From positions 2,301,305 to 2,365,304 of the forward strand of contig NZ_CP019609.1 in the NCBI RefSeq assembly GCF_001998885.1: a stretch of 64,000 nt of DNA. Reading direction: 5' to 3'. Numbering within the stretch: position 1 is the first letter of the stretch; each line of letters begins with the position of its first letter. The notes under the pieces were generated by a model that worked only from the letters and a program-made list of their open reading frames with translations, did no database searches and had not been told where the DNA came from. The position numbers and the translations under genes were made by a program. Positions 55,723 through 63,579 of the stretch are shown piece after piece. This DNA is from Vagococcus penaei. Its GTDB lineage: Bacteria > Bacillota > Bacilli > Lactobacillales > Vagococcaceae.

Positions 55723-56628
55723 TTGGTAAAATTAAGTAAAGCATATCAGCAAAATGAAATGATGAAGCGAATTGCTGTGATGCTTTTAGCAGGTGTATTG
55801 ATTGCGGCAGGATTAAATTGGTTTTTAGTACCAGCCAATGTTTTTTCAGTCGGTGTGAATGGTATATCACAATTAATGTCAAGTACTCTTTTTTCACTTA
55901 CGGGTATTTCAGTTAATACAGGGATATTAATCTTTTTATTAAATGTTCCAATTGCCATTTTAGGTTGGATAAAGCTAGGACGTTCAGCAACTATTTATAG
56001 TTTACTAACAGTTGTCTGTGTCTCTGTTATGGCCATTTTGATTCCAATAGAGCATGTAACTAATAATCCCTTGATGAGTGCCATTGCTGGGGGTGTCTTG
56101 ACTGGATTAGCAACAGGATTAACGATGAAGTATGGTTTTAGTACAGGTGGAATGGACATCGTGTCGTTAGTGCTAGCTAAAACGACGGGGAGAACAGTTG
56201 GGTCATTAATGTTTGCTATTAATATTTTAATTGTGATAGCAGCTGGTTTCTTATTTAGCTGGGAAGCGGCACTCTATACAATGATTTCAATCTATTGTAC
56301 AACGCAAGTTTTGGACACAGTTCATACGAGCCATCAAAAAGTAACAGCCTTTATTATGACGTCTAAACCTAATGAAACGATTAAGTCGATTCAAAGTGAA
56401 TTAATTCGAGGAATGACCATTCTACCTGGAACTGGTGCATATTCTAAAAAAGAAGTTTCTATGCTGATGATTGTCGTAACACGATATGAGTTATATACTT
56501 TAGAACAGTGTGTTTATGCTGTTGATGAAGATGCGTTTATTAATATTATGCCAACTCAAACGGTTATGGGTAAATTTTGGAATGAAGATGAACAGAAAAA
56601 AATTAGAGAAGAATTAAAGAAGGTATAA
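55723..56628 (+). CDS. YitT family membrane protein (second copy)
   Basis: A 301-residue paralog of the protein at 32663-33559: N-terminal helices with NVFSVGVNGISQLMSS and ATGLTMKYGFSTGGMDIVSLVLAKTTG, then the soluble DUF2179 domain (VTAFIMTSKPNETIKSIQSELIRGMTILPGTGAYSKKEVSMLMIVV). Start codon is TTG 55723 with GGGGGAG 7 bases upstream. It lies immediately before the fabT control region, where streptococci often have fabM; it has its own terminator. Confidence 0.87.
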   Translation: MVKLSKAYQQNEMMKRIAVMLLAGVLIAAGLNWFLVPANVFSVGVNGISQLMSSTLFSLTGISVNTGILIFLLNVPIAILGWIKLGRSATIYSLLTVVCVSVMAILIPIEHVTNNPLMSAIAGGVLTGLATGLTMKYGFSTGGMDIVSLVLAKTTGRTVGSLMFAINILIVIAAGFLFSWEAALYTMISIYCTTQVLDTVHTSHQKVTAFIMTSKPNETIKSIQSELIRGMTILPGTGAYSKKEVSMLMIVVTRYELYTLEQCVYAVDEDAFINIMPTQTVMGKFWNEDEQKKIREELKKV

Positions 56629-56651
56629 ACAGCCTTCTTTTTTTTTTTTTT
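56617..56651 (+). terminator. Terminator overlapping the end of the second yitT gene
   Basis: AAGAAGG (56617-56623) pairs with CCTTCTT (56633-56639) and runs into a tract of about 14 T. It separates yitT from the fabT promoter array. Confidence 0.75.
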
Positions 56652-56660
56652 GAAAAAAGC

Positions 56661-56717
56661 TTGCAAAAAAACGTATTTATATATATACTTTGATTATCAA
56701 ATTGTTTGATGTTCAAA
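56661..56717 (+). promoter_or_regulatory. fab promoter P1 with two FabT boxes
   Basis: TTGCAA (56661-56666), 17 bases, TATACT (56684-56689). A perfect palindrome TTTGATTATCAAA (56689-56701) starts on the last base of the -10. A second, TTTGATGTTCAAA (56705-56717), follows 16 bases on, centre to centre. The sequence matches the operator of the MarR-type repressor FabT, whose binding here would block RNA polymerase. Confidence 0.82.
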
Positions 56718-56754
56718 GTATTTATTTTTTTATAAAAAGAATTCAAAAAAAAGC

Positions 56755-56811
56755 TTGCAAAATAATTTTAATTTGCATATACTTTGATTATCAAATTATT
56801 TGATTATCAAA
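56755..56811 (+). promoter_or_regulatory. fab promoter P2 with two FabT boxes
   Basis: TTGCAA (56755-56760), 17 bases, TATACT (56778-56783). TTTGATTATCAAA lies at 56783-56795 and again at 56799-56811, both perfect palindromes 16 bases apart. It has the same layout as P1, 94 bp downstream, including an AAAAAGC lead-in before each TTGCAA. Confidence 0.85.
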
Positions 56812-56850
56812 CTAATTACTAACTATTTATTTTTTACTCAAATCTTTGAT

Positions 56851-56886
56851 ATTTAAACCATTTAAACTATTTAAACTATTTAAATC
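56851..56886 (+). repeat. Four tandem 9-bp repeats between fab promoters P2 and P3
   Basis: ATTTAAACC, ATTTAAACT, ATTTAAACT, ATTTAAATC in a row. A weak FabT-like TTTGATATTTAAA (56845-56857) overlaps the first unit, so the repeats may derive from a decayed operator half. Confidence 0.8.
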
Positions 56887-56887
56887 G

Positions 56888-56929
56888 TTGCATTTTTATT
56901 TTTTTTACTCATATACTTTGATTATCAAA
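56888..56929 (+). promoter_or_regulatory. fab promoter P3 with one FabT box
   Basis: TTGCAT (56888-56893), 18 bases, TATACT (56912-56917), with TTTGATTATCAAA (56917-56929) again starting on the last base of the -10. It is the promoter nearest fabT, ending 24 bases before the start codon. Confidence 0.8.
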
Positions 56930-56953
56930 CAAAAAGTGAAAGAGGCATCTAAT

Positions 56954-57394
56954 ATGGAAAAAGAATTTAATCTAATTAATGCCCAACTAGTCAGAGTCTT
57001 TAATGATATTTTAACGATTGAAGAAACCGAGTTAAAAAAAAGTGACTTCAGTGATTTGTCAATTAAGGAAATGCATACGATTGAGGCGATTGGTATGGGT
57101 GGTAATAAAACAACTGGTGAGGTAGCAAAAGAATTATCGATTACGGTCGGCACCTTAACAGTAGCAATCAATAATTTGGTAAAAAAAGGGTACGTTGATC
57201 GTGTACGGAGTGATAATGACCGGCGTGTTGTTATGCTGAAATTAACTAACCGAGGGCGGCTGTTTTACCGCTCACATCAGCGATTTCATCGTGATATGGT
57301 TAATGCAGCTTTAGAAAACATGGCTGAAGAAGAAAAAGCGGCCCTAACCAAGGGATTACAGAGTTTACACCGCTTTTTGAAGCAACACTATTAG
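56954..57394 (+). CDS. fabT: Fatty-acid biosynthesis repressor FabT (MarR family)
   Basis: Represses the fab operon when bound to acyl-ACP, lowering synthesis when fatty acids are available. The 146-residue protein has a MarR winged helix (SIKEMHTIEAIGMGGNKTTGEVAKELSITVGTLTVAINNLVKKGYVDRVRSDNDRRVVMLKLT). It is the first gene of the cluster, and FabT boxes upstream imply autoregulation. ATG 56954 is used (AAAGAGG upstream); the longer frame starting at 56846 would translate the promoter array. Confidence 0.94.
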   Translation: MEKEFNLINAQLVRVFNDILTIEETELKKSDFSDLSIKEMHTIEAIGMGGNKTTGEVAKELSITVGTLTVAINNLVKKGYVDRVRSDNDRRVVMLKLTNRGRLFYRSHQRFHRDMVNAALENMAEEEKAALTKGLQSLHRFLKQHY

Positions 57395-57416
57395 GATGAG
57401 GAGCTGTGTTAGTTAA

Positions 57417-58391
57417 ATGAGCTTTCCAAAAATTACAAAAGTAGCAAAGTATGTTCCTGAACTGGTTATTCCTAATAATCAGTTATCGGAAATAATGGAT
57501 ACAACAGACGACTGGATTACATCACGAACGGGTATTCATCAACGTCATATTGCAACATCTGAAACGACTAGCCAACTTGCAAGTAAAGTGGCAAAAAAGT
57601 TAGTTGCAACTCTTGATGTTAAATCGATTGATTTTATCATTGTTGCTACGATGACACCCGATTATACAACGCCATCAACTGCTTGCTTAGTCCAACAAGA
57701 AATTGGTGCGACGAATGCTTTTGCCTTAGATGTTAGTGCCGCTTGCTCGGGATTTGTTTATGCTCTTAGTACAGCAGAGAAATTTTTACTAAGTGGCATT
57801 TACAAAAAGGGTTTGGTTATAGGAGCTGAGACAATGTCGAATATTTTAAATTGGCAAGATCGAAGTACAGCTGTACTATTTGGTGATGGAGCTGCGGGTG
57901 TTTTAATTGAAACAACTGCATCAGACCCAATGTTTTTAGCTGAAAAGTTACAGGCTGACGGATCGAGAGCGATGGCGTTAACAGCAAGGAAATTACCTAA
58001 CAATCAACCGCTTGATGTATTATCTTCTGATGAACAGTCTTTCTTAGCTATGGATGGTAAAAAAATCTTTGACTTTGTTTTAAGAGATGTATCAGGTCAA
58101 ATTGTGACACTATTGGCTAATAATAGCGAAATAGCACAATCGCTTGATTATGTCTTAGCCCATCAAGCGAATGAACGCATTTTAGATGCATTGGCAAAAA
58201 AAACAAAGATTGCACGCGATAAATTTTTATCGAATGTCCGTTATTATGGCAATACGTCTGCAGCATCAATTCCTTTGCTACTTGCTGATAAAGTGGAAGA
58301 TGGTACGTTGACTCTGACTGGAAAACAAACAGTCTTATTAACTGGTTTTGGCGGTGGACTAACATTTGGTAGTCTACTGATTAAATTATAA
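57417..58391 (+). CDS. fabH: Beta-ketoacyl-ACP synthase III
   Basis: Starts fatty-acid chains by condensing acetyl-CoA or a branched acyl-CoA with malonyl-ACP. The 324-residue protein has the catalytic Cys in DVSAACSGFVYAL, His in VLAHQANERI and Asn in GNTSAASIP. The only available ATG, 57417, is 13 bases from GAGGAG, an unusually long spacing, so translation may be moderate or coupled to fabT. Second gene of the FASII operon. Confidence 0.95.
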   Translation: MSFPKITKVAKYVPELVIPNNQLSEIMDTTDDWITSRTGIHQRHIATSETTSQLASKVAKKLVATLDVKSIDFIIVATMTPDYTTPSTACLVQQEIGATNAFALDVSAACSGFVYALSTAEKFLLSGIYKKGLVIGAETMSNILNWQDRSTAVLFGDGAAGVLIETTASDPMFLAEKLQADGSRAMALTARKLPNNQPLDVLSSDEQSFLAMDGKKIFDFVLRDVSGQIVTLLANNSEIAQSLDYVLAHQANERILDALAKKTKIARDKFLSNVRYYGNTSAASIPLLLADKVEDGTLTLTGKQTVLLTGFGGGLTFGSLLIKL

Positions 58392-58427
58392 AATTAAATA
58401 ACTTATATATTATTGGAGGAAATTATT

Positions 58428-58673
58428 ATGTCAACATTCGTTAAAATTCAAGAAATTATTGTGGATCAATTAGGAAAAGAAGAGGAAGAAGTACAATTAA
58501 CAACTAACTTCCGTGAAGAATTGGAAGCTGATAGCTTAGATTTATTCCAAATTATGAACGATATTGAAGATGCATTTGAAGAATACGATGTAAAGATTGA
58601 AACAGATGAAGGCTTGACAACAGTTGAGGATTTAGTAAAATTCGTTGATCAGCAAATTGCTGAAAAAAAATAA
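58428..58673 (+). CDS. acpP: Acyl carrier protein
   Basis: Carries growing acyl chains on phosphopantetheine. The 81-residue acidic protein has the attachment Ser in [24 protein letters not shown]. The DSLD motif and helical pattern are standard. The ATG at 58428 follows TTGGAGG; an upstream in-frame start at 58413 has no site. An internal hairpin after it may raise the level of acpP over the distal genes. Confidence 0.93.
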   Translation: MSTFVKIQEIIVDQLGKEEEEVQLTTNFREELEADSLDLFQIMNDIEDAFEEYDVKIETDEGLTTVEDLVKFVDQQIAEKK

Positions 58674-58685
58674 GTTAAAAACATT

Positions 58686-58726
58686 GAAATAGCTAAGAAG
58701 TCACTACTTCTTTAGCTATTTTTTTA
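58686..58726 (+). terminator. Hairpin with T-tract between acpP and fabK (attenuator)
   Basis: AATAGCTAAGAAGT (58688-58701) pairs with ACTTCTTTAGCTATT (58706-58720), with one bulge, and T7 follows. It looks like an intrinsic terminator inside the operon, so partial termination is likely, with readthrough into fabK. Confidence 0.7.
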
Positions 58727-58749
58727 AAGAAAATTAAGAGGGTGAAATG

Positions 58750-59715
58750 ATGACACAATCAAGAATTTGTCAAATGTTAGATATAGAATATCCGATTTTC
58801 CAAGGAGCCATGGCTTGGGTTGCAGAAGAACAATTAGCCAGTGCAGTATCTGAAGCTGGAGGATTGGGACTAATTGCTTCTGGTCATGCACCAAAAGAAG
58901 TCATCAAAGAAAAAATTGATCGCGCAAGAGAATTAACCGATAAAACTTTTGGTGTAAATATAATGCTCATGTCACCCTTTGTCGAAGATATTGTCGATTT
59001 AGTCATTGAAGAGCGAGTAAAAGTTATTACAACTGGTGCTGGATCACCAGGTAAATACATGAAACGCTTTAAAGAAGTTGGAATTATCGTTATTCCCGTT
59101 GTTGCTTCAGTGGCACAGGCTAAGCGTATGGAAAAAGAAGGTGCAGATGCCGTTGTTGTGGAAGGCATGGAAGGTGGCGGACATATAGGAAAATCGACTA
59201 CTATGACATTAGTACCACAAGTTGCGGACGCTGTGAGTATTCCGGTTATTGCAGCTGGTGGAATTGGTGACGGGCGTGGTGTAGCGGCTGCTATTATGTT
59301 AGGTGCAGAAGCAGTTCAATTGGGGACGCGTTTCTTAGTCTCTAAAGAATCCATTGCACATGATAATTTTAAAGGCAAAGTATTAAAAGCCAAAGATATT
59401 GATACAGTCATTACTGGATTATTAACAGGCCATCCTGTTCGTGGACTACGAAATCGATTAACAAAAGTTTTCGAAAAAGCTGAGCGAGAAGAAGGTGGAA
59501 AAGCTAAACCAGATTTTGATCGTTTAGAAGATTTAGGAAAAGGTGCACTAAAACGAGCAGTTATTGATGGCGATACAAAAGATAGCTCGATGATGGCTGG
59601 TCAAATTGCTGGTTTAATTTCAAAAGAAAATCAAACGTGTGCGGAAATTATTCAAGAATTAATTTCGGAAACGACAGAAGTATTAAAAAATCGTACCACA
59701 TTTTGGAACGTATAG
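58750..59715 (+). CDS. fabK: Enoyl-ACP reductase II (FMN type)
   Basis: Reduces the enoyl-ACP double bond in the last step of each elongation cycle; a triclosan-resistant replacement for FabI. The 321-residue TIM-barrel flavoprotein has FQGAMAWVAEEQLASAVSEAGGLG, VVVEGMEGGGHIG, IPVIAAGGIGDGRGVAAAIMLGAEAVQLGTRFL, typical FabK/NPD motifs. The start is one of two consecutive ATGs (58747 or 58750); the second has better spacing to GAGGG. Confidence 0.94.
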   Translation: MTQSRICQMLDIEYPIFQGAMAWVAEEQLASAVSEAGGLGLIASGHAPKEVIKEKIDRARELTDKTFGVNIMLMSPFVEDIVDLVIEERVKVITTGAGSPGKYMKRFKEVGIIVIPVVASVAQAKRMEKEGADAVVVEGMEGGGHIGKSTTMTLVPQVADAVSIPVIAAGGIGDGRGVAAAIMLGAEAVQLGTRFLVSKESIAHDNFKGKVLKAKDIDTVITGLLTGHPVRGLRNRLTKVFEKAEREEGGKAKPDFDRLEDLGKGALKRAVIDGDTKDSSMMAGQIAGLISKENQTCAEIIQELISETTEVLKNRTTFWNV

Positions 59716-59724
59716 GAGATTACT

Positions 59725-60663
59725 ATGACATTAGGATTTATTTTTAGTGGGCAAGGTGCTCAATATCAAGGGATGGGAAAAGAATTTTTAGAATATTCAG
59801 ATATTTATGCTGAAAAAATGACTTTAGCAAGTGAAATTCTAGGTTATGATGTTAGTCAAGTAATTGATGACGATGTATTACTACATCAAACGGAATATAC
59901 TCAACCTGCCATTTTAGCGATGAGTTGCGCAGTGAGCGATATGATCAAAGAAGAATTGTCAATTAGTCCTACAATGGTTGCTGGGCTAAGTCTAGGTGAA
60001 TACACTGCACTGGTTGAAAGTGGTGCACTATCGTTTGCTGATGCACTAAAAATTGTCCAATCTCGTGGAAAGCTAATGGCAGAAGCAGTACCAAAAGGTG
60101 TGGGTGCAATGTCAGCGATTATTGGTTTAGATCGTGAGATTGTTTTAGAAGCCTGTCAGGAAGCCCAGACATGTGGCGTGGTTATTCCTGCTAATTATAA
60201 TATGCCGTTACAAATTGCTATTGCTGGTGAATTACCTGCTGTTATTGAAGCCGAACGCTTATTAAAAGATCGTGGTGCTAGAAGAATTATCCGGCTTAAT
60301 GTGAGTGGTCCTTTCCACACACCATTAATGCAACCAGCAGCTGAAAAATTAGTTCCGATTTTAGAACGCGTAACCTTTCAGTCACCAATTATCCCAGTTG
60401 TCACAAACGTCACAGGTAAGGTTTTGACTGACGATACGTCAATTGTTGACAATTTGATGCAGCAAGTCATGTCACCTGTTTATTGGGAAGACGGCATCCA
60501 AACTATGATTAATCATGGAGTTAATACATTTGTCGAAATTGGGCCGGGTAAAGCTTTATCTGGTTTTGTTAAAAAAATTGATAAAGGCGTAGCGGTACAA
60601 AATGTGGACACTATTAAGACGTTTGAAAAATTAAGACAGGTTCTAAAGAATCAGGAGGCTTAG
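59725..60663 (+). CDS. fabD: Malonyl-CoA:ACP transacylase
   Basis: Loads malonyl units onto ACP. The 312-residue protein has FSGQGAQYQGMGKEF, the catalytic Ser in VAGLSLGEYTALV, and the His in NVSGPFHTPLM. Full length, 9 bases after fabK and 6 before fabG, so tightly cotranslated with its neighbours in the fab operon. Confidence 0.95.
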   Translation: MTLGFIFSGQGAQYQGMGKEFLEYSDIYAEKMTLASEILGYDVSQVIDDDVLLHQTEYTQPAILAMSCAVSDMIKEELSISPTMVAGLSLGEYTALVESGALSFADALKIVQSRGKLMAEAVPKGVGAMSAIIGLDREIVLEACQEAQTCGVVIPANYNMPLQIAIAGELPAVIEAERLLKDRGARRIIRLNVSGPFHTPLMQPAAEKLVPILERVTFQSPIIPVVTNVTGKVLTDDTSIVDNLMQQVMSPVYWEDGIQTMINHGVNTFVEIGPGKALSGFVKKIDKGVAVQNVDTIKTFEKLRQVLKNQEA

Positions 60664-60669
60664 TAAGCA

Positions 60670-61404
60670 ATGTTAAAGAATAAAACAGTGGTCATTACAG
60701 GAAGTTCAAGAGGAATTGGCCAAGAGTTGGCTCGATCATTTGCAAAGCAAGGTGCAAATATTGTCTTAAATGGGCGGAAACCAATTTCCAAAGAACTCAT
60801 TGAAGAAATAGAAAGTTTTGGTGTCAAAACACATTGTGTTATTGGAGATATTCAATATTTTGCACAAGCTGAACAATTGATTTTAGAAGCTAAAGAGGTA
60901 TTTGGTTCAGTTGATATACTAATTAATAATGCTGGAATTACACGAGATACTTTGTTAATGCGTATGACAGAAGATGATTTTAATTCAGTTCTACAGGTTA
61001 ATTTAACAGGGACCTTTAATACAATTAAGCACGCATCAAAAATTATGTTAAAACAACGCAGCGGTATTATTATTAATATGGCGAGTGTCGTTGGTTTAAC
61101 TGGTAATGCTGGGCAAGCCAACTATGCGGCAAGTAAGGCTGGTGTCGTGGGATTAACTAAGTCAGTAGCACGTGAATTGGCTAGTCGTGGAATTACTTGT
61201 AATGCCATTGCCCCCGGCTACATTAGCACAGATATGACAGATGTTTTGAATGAAAAAGTCAAAGAACAGGTTGTACAACAAATTCCATTACGCCGAATTG
61301 GGTCAGTGACAGATGTCGCACAGACCGCGATTTTCTTAGCGACAAGTCCTTATATTACAGGACAAGTAATTAATGTCGATGGTGGCATGGTTATGAATGG
61401 ATAA
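60670..61404 (+). CDS. fabG: 3-oxoacyl-ACP reductase
   Basis: NADPH-dependent reduction of beta-ketoacyl-ACP. The 244-residue short-chain dehydrogenase has TGSSRGIGQELA (cofactor), NNAG, Ser in NMASVVGL, and Tyr/Lys in YAASKAGV. AGGAGG is embedded in the end of fabD, giving close coupling. All catalytic residues are present. Confidence 0.95.
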   Translation: MLKNKTVVITGSSRGIGQELARSFAKQGANIVLNGRKPISKELIEEIESFGVKTHCVIGDIQYFAQAEQLILEAKEVFGSVDILINNAGITRDTLLMRMTEDDFNSVLQVNLTGTFNTIKHASKIMLKQRSGIIINMASVVGLTGNAGQANYAASKAGVVGLTKSVARELASRGITCNAIAPGYISTDMTDVLNEKVKEQVVQQIPLRRIGSVTDVAQTAIFLATSPYITGQVINVDGGMVMNG

Positions 61405-61419
61405 GGGGGAAATAAATAA

Positions 61420-62661
61420 ATGAGACGAGTAGTTATTACTGGTTTAGGTGCGATTACACCATTAGGTAACACTGCCCATGAGTTCATGGAAAATGTTAAA
61501 GCAGGGAAAAATGGGATTGCACCAATTACTAAATTTGATGCTAGTCAAACAGGAATTACTGTGGCAGCTGAAGTGAAAAATTTCGATCCTACTATGTATA
61601 TGGCAAAAAAAGATGTCAAACGTATGGATATGTTCTCTGTTTATGGAATTGCAGCTGCGGCACAGGCTCTAGAAGATAGTAAATTAGTCGTAACAGAAGA
61701 TAATGCCGATCGTATTGGAGTCATCGTTAGTTCAGGCATTGGTGGGATGGAAACAATTCAGAATCAAGTAATCAAAATGCATGAAAAAGGTCCAAAGAGA
61801 ATTGCACCTTTATTTGTTCCCATGGTGATTGGAAATATGGCTGCGGGAAATGTTGCTATTAAAATTGGTGCTAAGGGTATTTGTACGTCCATTGTAACGG
61901 CTTGTGCGTCATCAACTAATGCTATTGGTGAAGCATTCCGCAATATTAAACATGGATATTCAGATGTTATTTTTGCTGGAGGTGCTGAGGCGACAATTTG
62001 TGAAATAGGTATTGGAGGTTTTGCAGCATTGACAGCTCTGACGCCTGCGGAAGACCCTAATCGAGCATCAATTCCATTTGATAAAGATCGTAGTGGTTTT
62101 GTTATGGGAGAGGGAAGTGCTGTTCTCGTTTTAGAAGAATTAGAACACGCTTTAGCACGTGGAGCTAAAATTTATGGTGAAGTTGTTGGATACGGCTCTA
62201 ACTGTGATGCCAATCATATTACTAGCCCAGTAGCTGATGGTTCTGGTGCCGGAAAATGTATGGCATTAGCAATGGAAGAAGCACAAATAACCCCTCAAGA
62301 TGTTAGTTACATAAATGCGCATGGAACAAGTACACCAACAAATGACGGTGCCGAAACAACGGCTATTAAGTATGCGTTTGGTGAACAAGCGAAACTTGTA
62401 CCGATTTCAAGTACAAAAAGTATGGTTGGACACTTACTTGGAGCAGCCGGTGCTGTCGAAGCGTTAGCGTGTCTAGCAGCTCTGCAGAGTGACTTTATCC
62501 CGCCGACAATTGGCCTGGAGACACCCGATGAATCATGTGATTTAGACTATGTACCTAAAACAGGTCGTCAAGCCGAAGTGACGTATACCTTAAGTAATTC
62601 ATTAGGATTTGGTGGTCACAATGCAGTAATTTGTTTAAAAAAATGGCGAGGTGAGTCATAA
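61420..62661 (+). CDS. fabF: Beta-ketoacyl-ACP synthase II
   Basis: Elongating condensing enzyme. The 413-residue thiolase-fold protein has the catalytic Cys in VTACASSTNAIGEAF, and the His residues in NAHGTSTPTND and KSMVGHLLGAAGAV. Length is standard. Its stop is immediately followed by the accB GTG start, so the two are translationally coupled. Confidence 0.95.
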   Translation: MRRVVITGLGAITPLGNTAHEFMENVKAGKNGIAPITKFDASQTGITVAAEVKNFDPTMYMAKKDVKRMDMFSVYGIAAAAQALEDSKLVVTEDNADRIGVIVSSGIGGMETIQNQVIKMHEKGPKRIAPLFVPMVIGNMAAGNVAIKIGAKGICTSIVTACASSTNAIGEAFRNIKHGYSDVIFAGGAEATICEIGIGGFAALTALTPAEDPNRASIPFDKDRSGFVMGEGSAVLVLEELEHALARGAKIYGEVVGYGSNCDANHITSPVADGSGAGKCMALAMEEAQITPQDVSYINAHGTSTPTNDGAETTAIKYAFGEQAKLVPISSTKSMVGHLLGAAGAVEALACLAALQSDFIPPTIGLETPDESCDLDYVPKTGRQAEVTYTLSNSLGFGGHNAVICLKKWRGES

Positions 62662-63135
62662 GTGTCTTTTTCAGAAATCAAAGAATTAATTGAGTTATTT
62701 GATACTAGTTCGATTCGTGAACTTGATCTGACGACGGAATCTACGCGGTTGTATTTGAGTAAGAACAATCATGCTAGACAGCCAGTTAGCTCAGAGCAAC
62801 AAAATCAAATAGAAGTCACGACAACTTCAGCAACGAATCAATCAGAAACAACTAACACAGAGGTAGTCGTTGAGACAACTTTAGCTGATACTAAGGTGAC
62901 TGGTCACACGATTTCATCACCAATTGTTGGTGTCATCTATACATCAAGTGAACCAAATCAACCACCTTTTAAAAAAATAGGCGACCGTGTAGAAGTTGGT
63001 GAGACGCTCTGTATTGTCGAAGCAATGAAAATTATGAATGAAATTAAAAGTGATCAGGCCGGTATTATCGGTGATATTTTAATTAACAATGAAGATGTGG
63101 TTGAATATGGACAACCATTATTTACAATTATTTAG
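62662..63135 (+). CDS. accB: Biotin carboxyl carrier protein of acetyl-CoA carboxylase
   Basis: Carries CO2 on biotin to make malonyl-CoA. The 157-residue protein has an N-terminal helical part, a Thr/Gln/Ser-rich flexible linker (about 35-80), and the biotinyl domain with the modified Lys in VEAMKIMNEI. Start is GTG 62662, directly abutting the fabF stop, with AGGTGA upstream. Confidence 0.94.
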   Translation: MSFSEIKELIELFDTSSIRELDLTTESTRLYLSKNNHARQPVSSEQQNQIEVTTTSATNQSETTNTEVVVETTLADTKVTGHTISSPIVGVIYTSSEPNQPPFKKIGDRVEVGETLCIVEAMKIMNEIKSDQAGIIGDILINNEDVVEYGQPLFTII

Positions 63136-63147
63136 GAGGCTATTAAC

Positions 63148-63576
63148 ATGCAGTTAAATTGTCAAGAAATTATGGAAATTATTCCGAACCGTTACCCAAT
63201 TATGATGGTTGATAAAGTGACCGAATTAGAACCAGGAAAATATGTTAAAGCAATTAAAAATGTTACTTATAACGAACATTTTTTTCCAGGGCATTTTCCG
63301 GGAGAACCAGTCATGCCAGGCGTACTTATTTTAGAAGCATTAGCACAAACAGGATCAATTCCTTTATTAAAGAGTGATGAATTTCAAGGGAAAACTGGCT
63401 ATTTAGGTGGAATTGATAAAGTTAAATTCCGTCAAAAAGTCGTACCTGGAGATGTGTTAGTTATGGAAATGGAAATTATCAAACGTAAGGGTAATATTGG
63501 TGTGGGCAAAGCGACAGCTTCAGTTGAGGGTAAAGTGGTTTGTCAAGCATTAATGACCTTTATTATTGGAGCGTAA
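63148..63576 (+). CDS. fabZ: 3-hydroxyacyl-ACP dehydratase
   Basis: Dehydrates hydroxyacyl-ACP in each cycle. The 142-residue hotdog protein has NRYPIMMVDKV, the catalytic His in HFFPGHFPGEPVMPGVLILEALAQ, with the Glu in LEAL. No fabM or fabN is seen here, so how unsaturated fatty acids arise cannot be told from this window. TTAGGAGG lies before the start. Confidence 0.95.
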   Translation: MQLNCQEIMEIIPNRYPIMMVDKVTELEPGKYVKAIKNVTYNEHFFPGHFPGEPVMPGVLILEALAQTGSIPLLKSDEFQGKTGYLGGIDKVKFRQKVVPGDVLVMEMEIIKRKGNIGVGKATASVEGKVVCQALMTFIIGA

Positions 63577-63579
63577 GTG

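Noticed and set aside
56846..56953. Longer fabT frame starting at ATG 56846 (36 extra residues, Phe/Lys-rich)
   Set aside because: The extra part is a translation of the 9-bp repeats, P3 promoter and FabT box; it has no ribosome binding site, whereas ATG 56954 does and gives the normal family N-terminus.
56641..56953. Repeated AT-rich units considered as a CRISPR array or replication origin iterons
   Set aside because: The repeats coincide with -35/-10 hexamers and known FabT operator palindromes, there are no equal spacers, and neither cas nor dnaA/rep genes are near.
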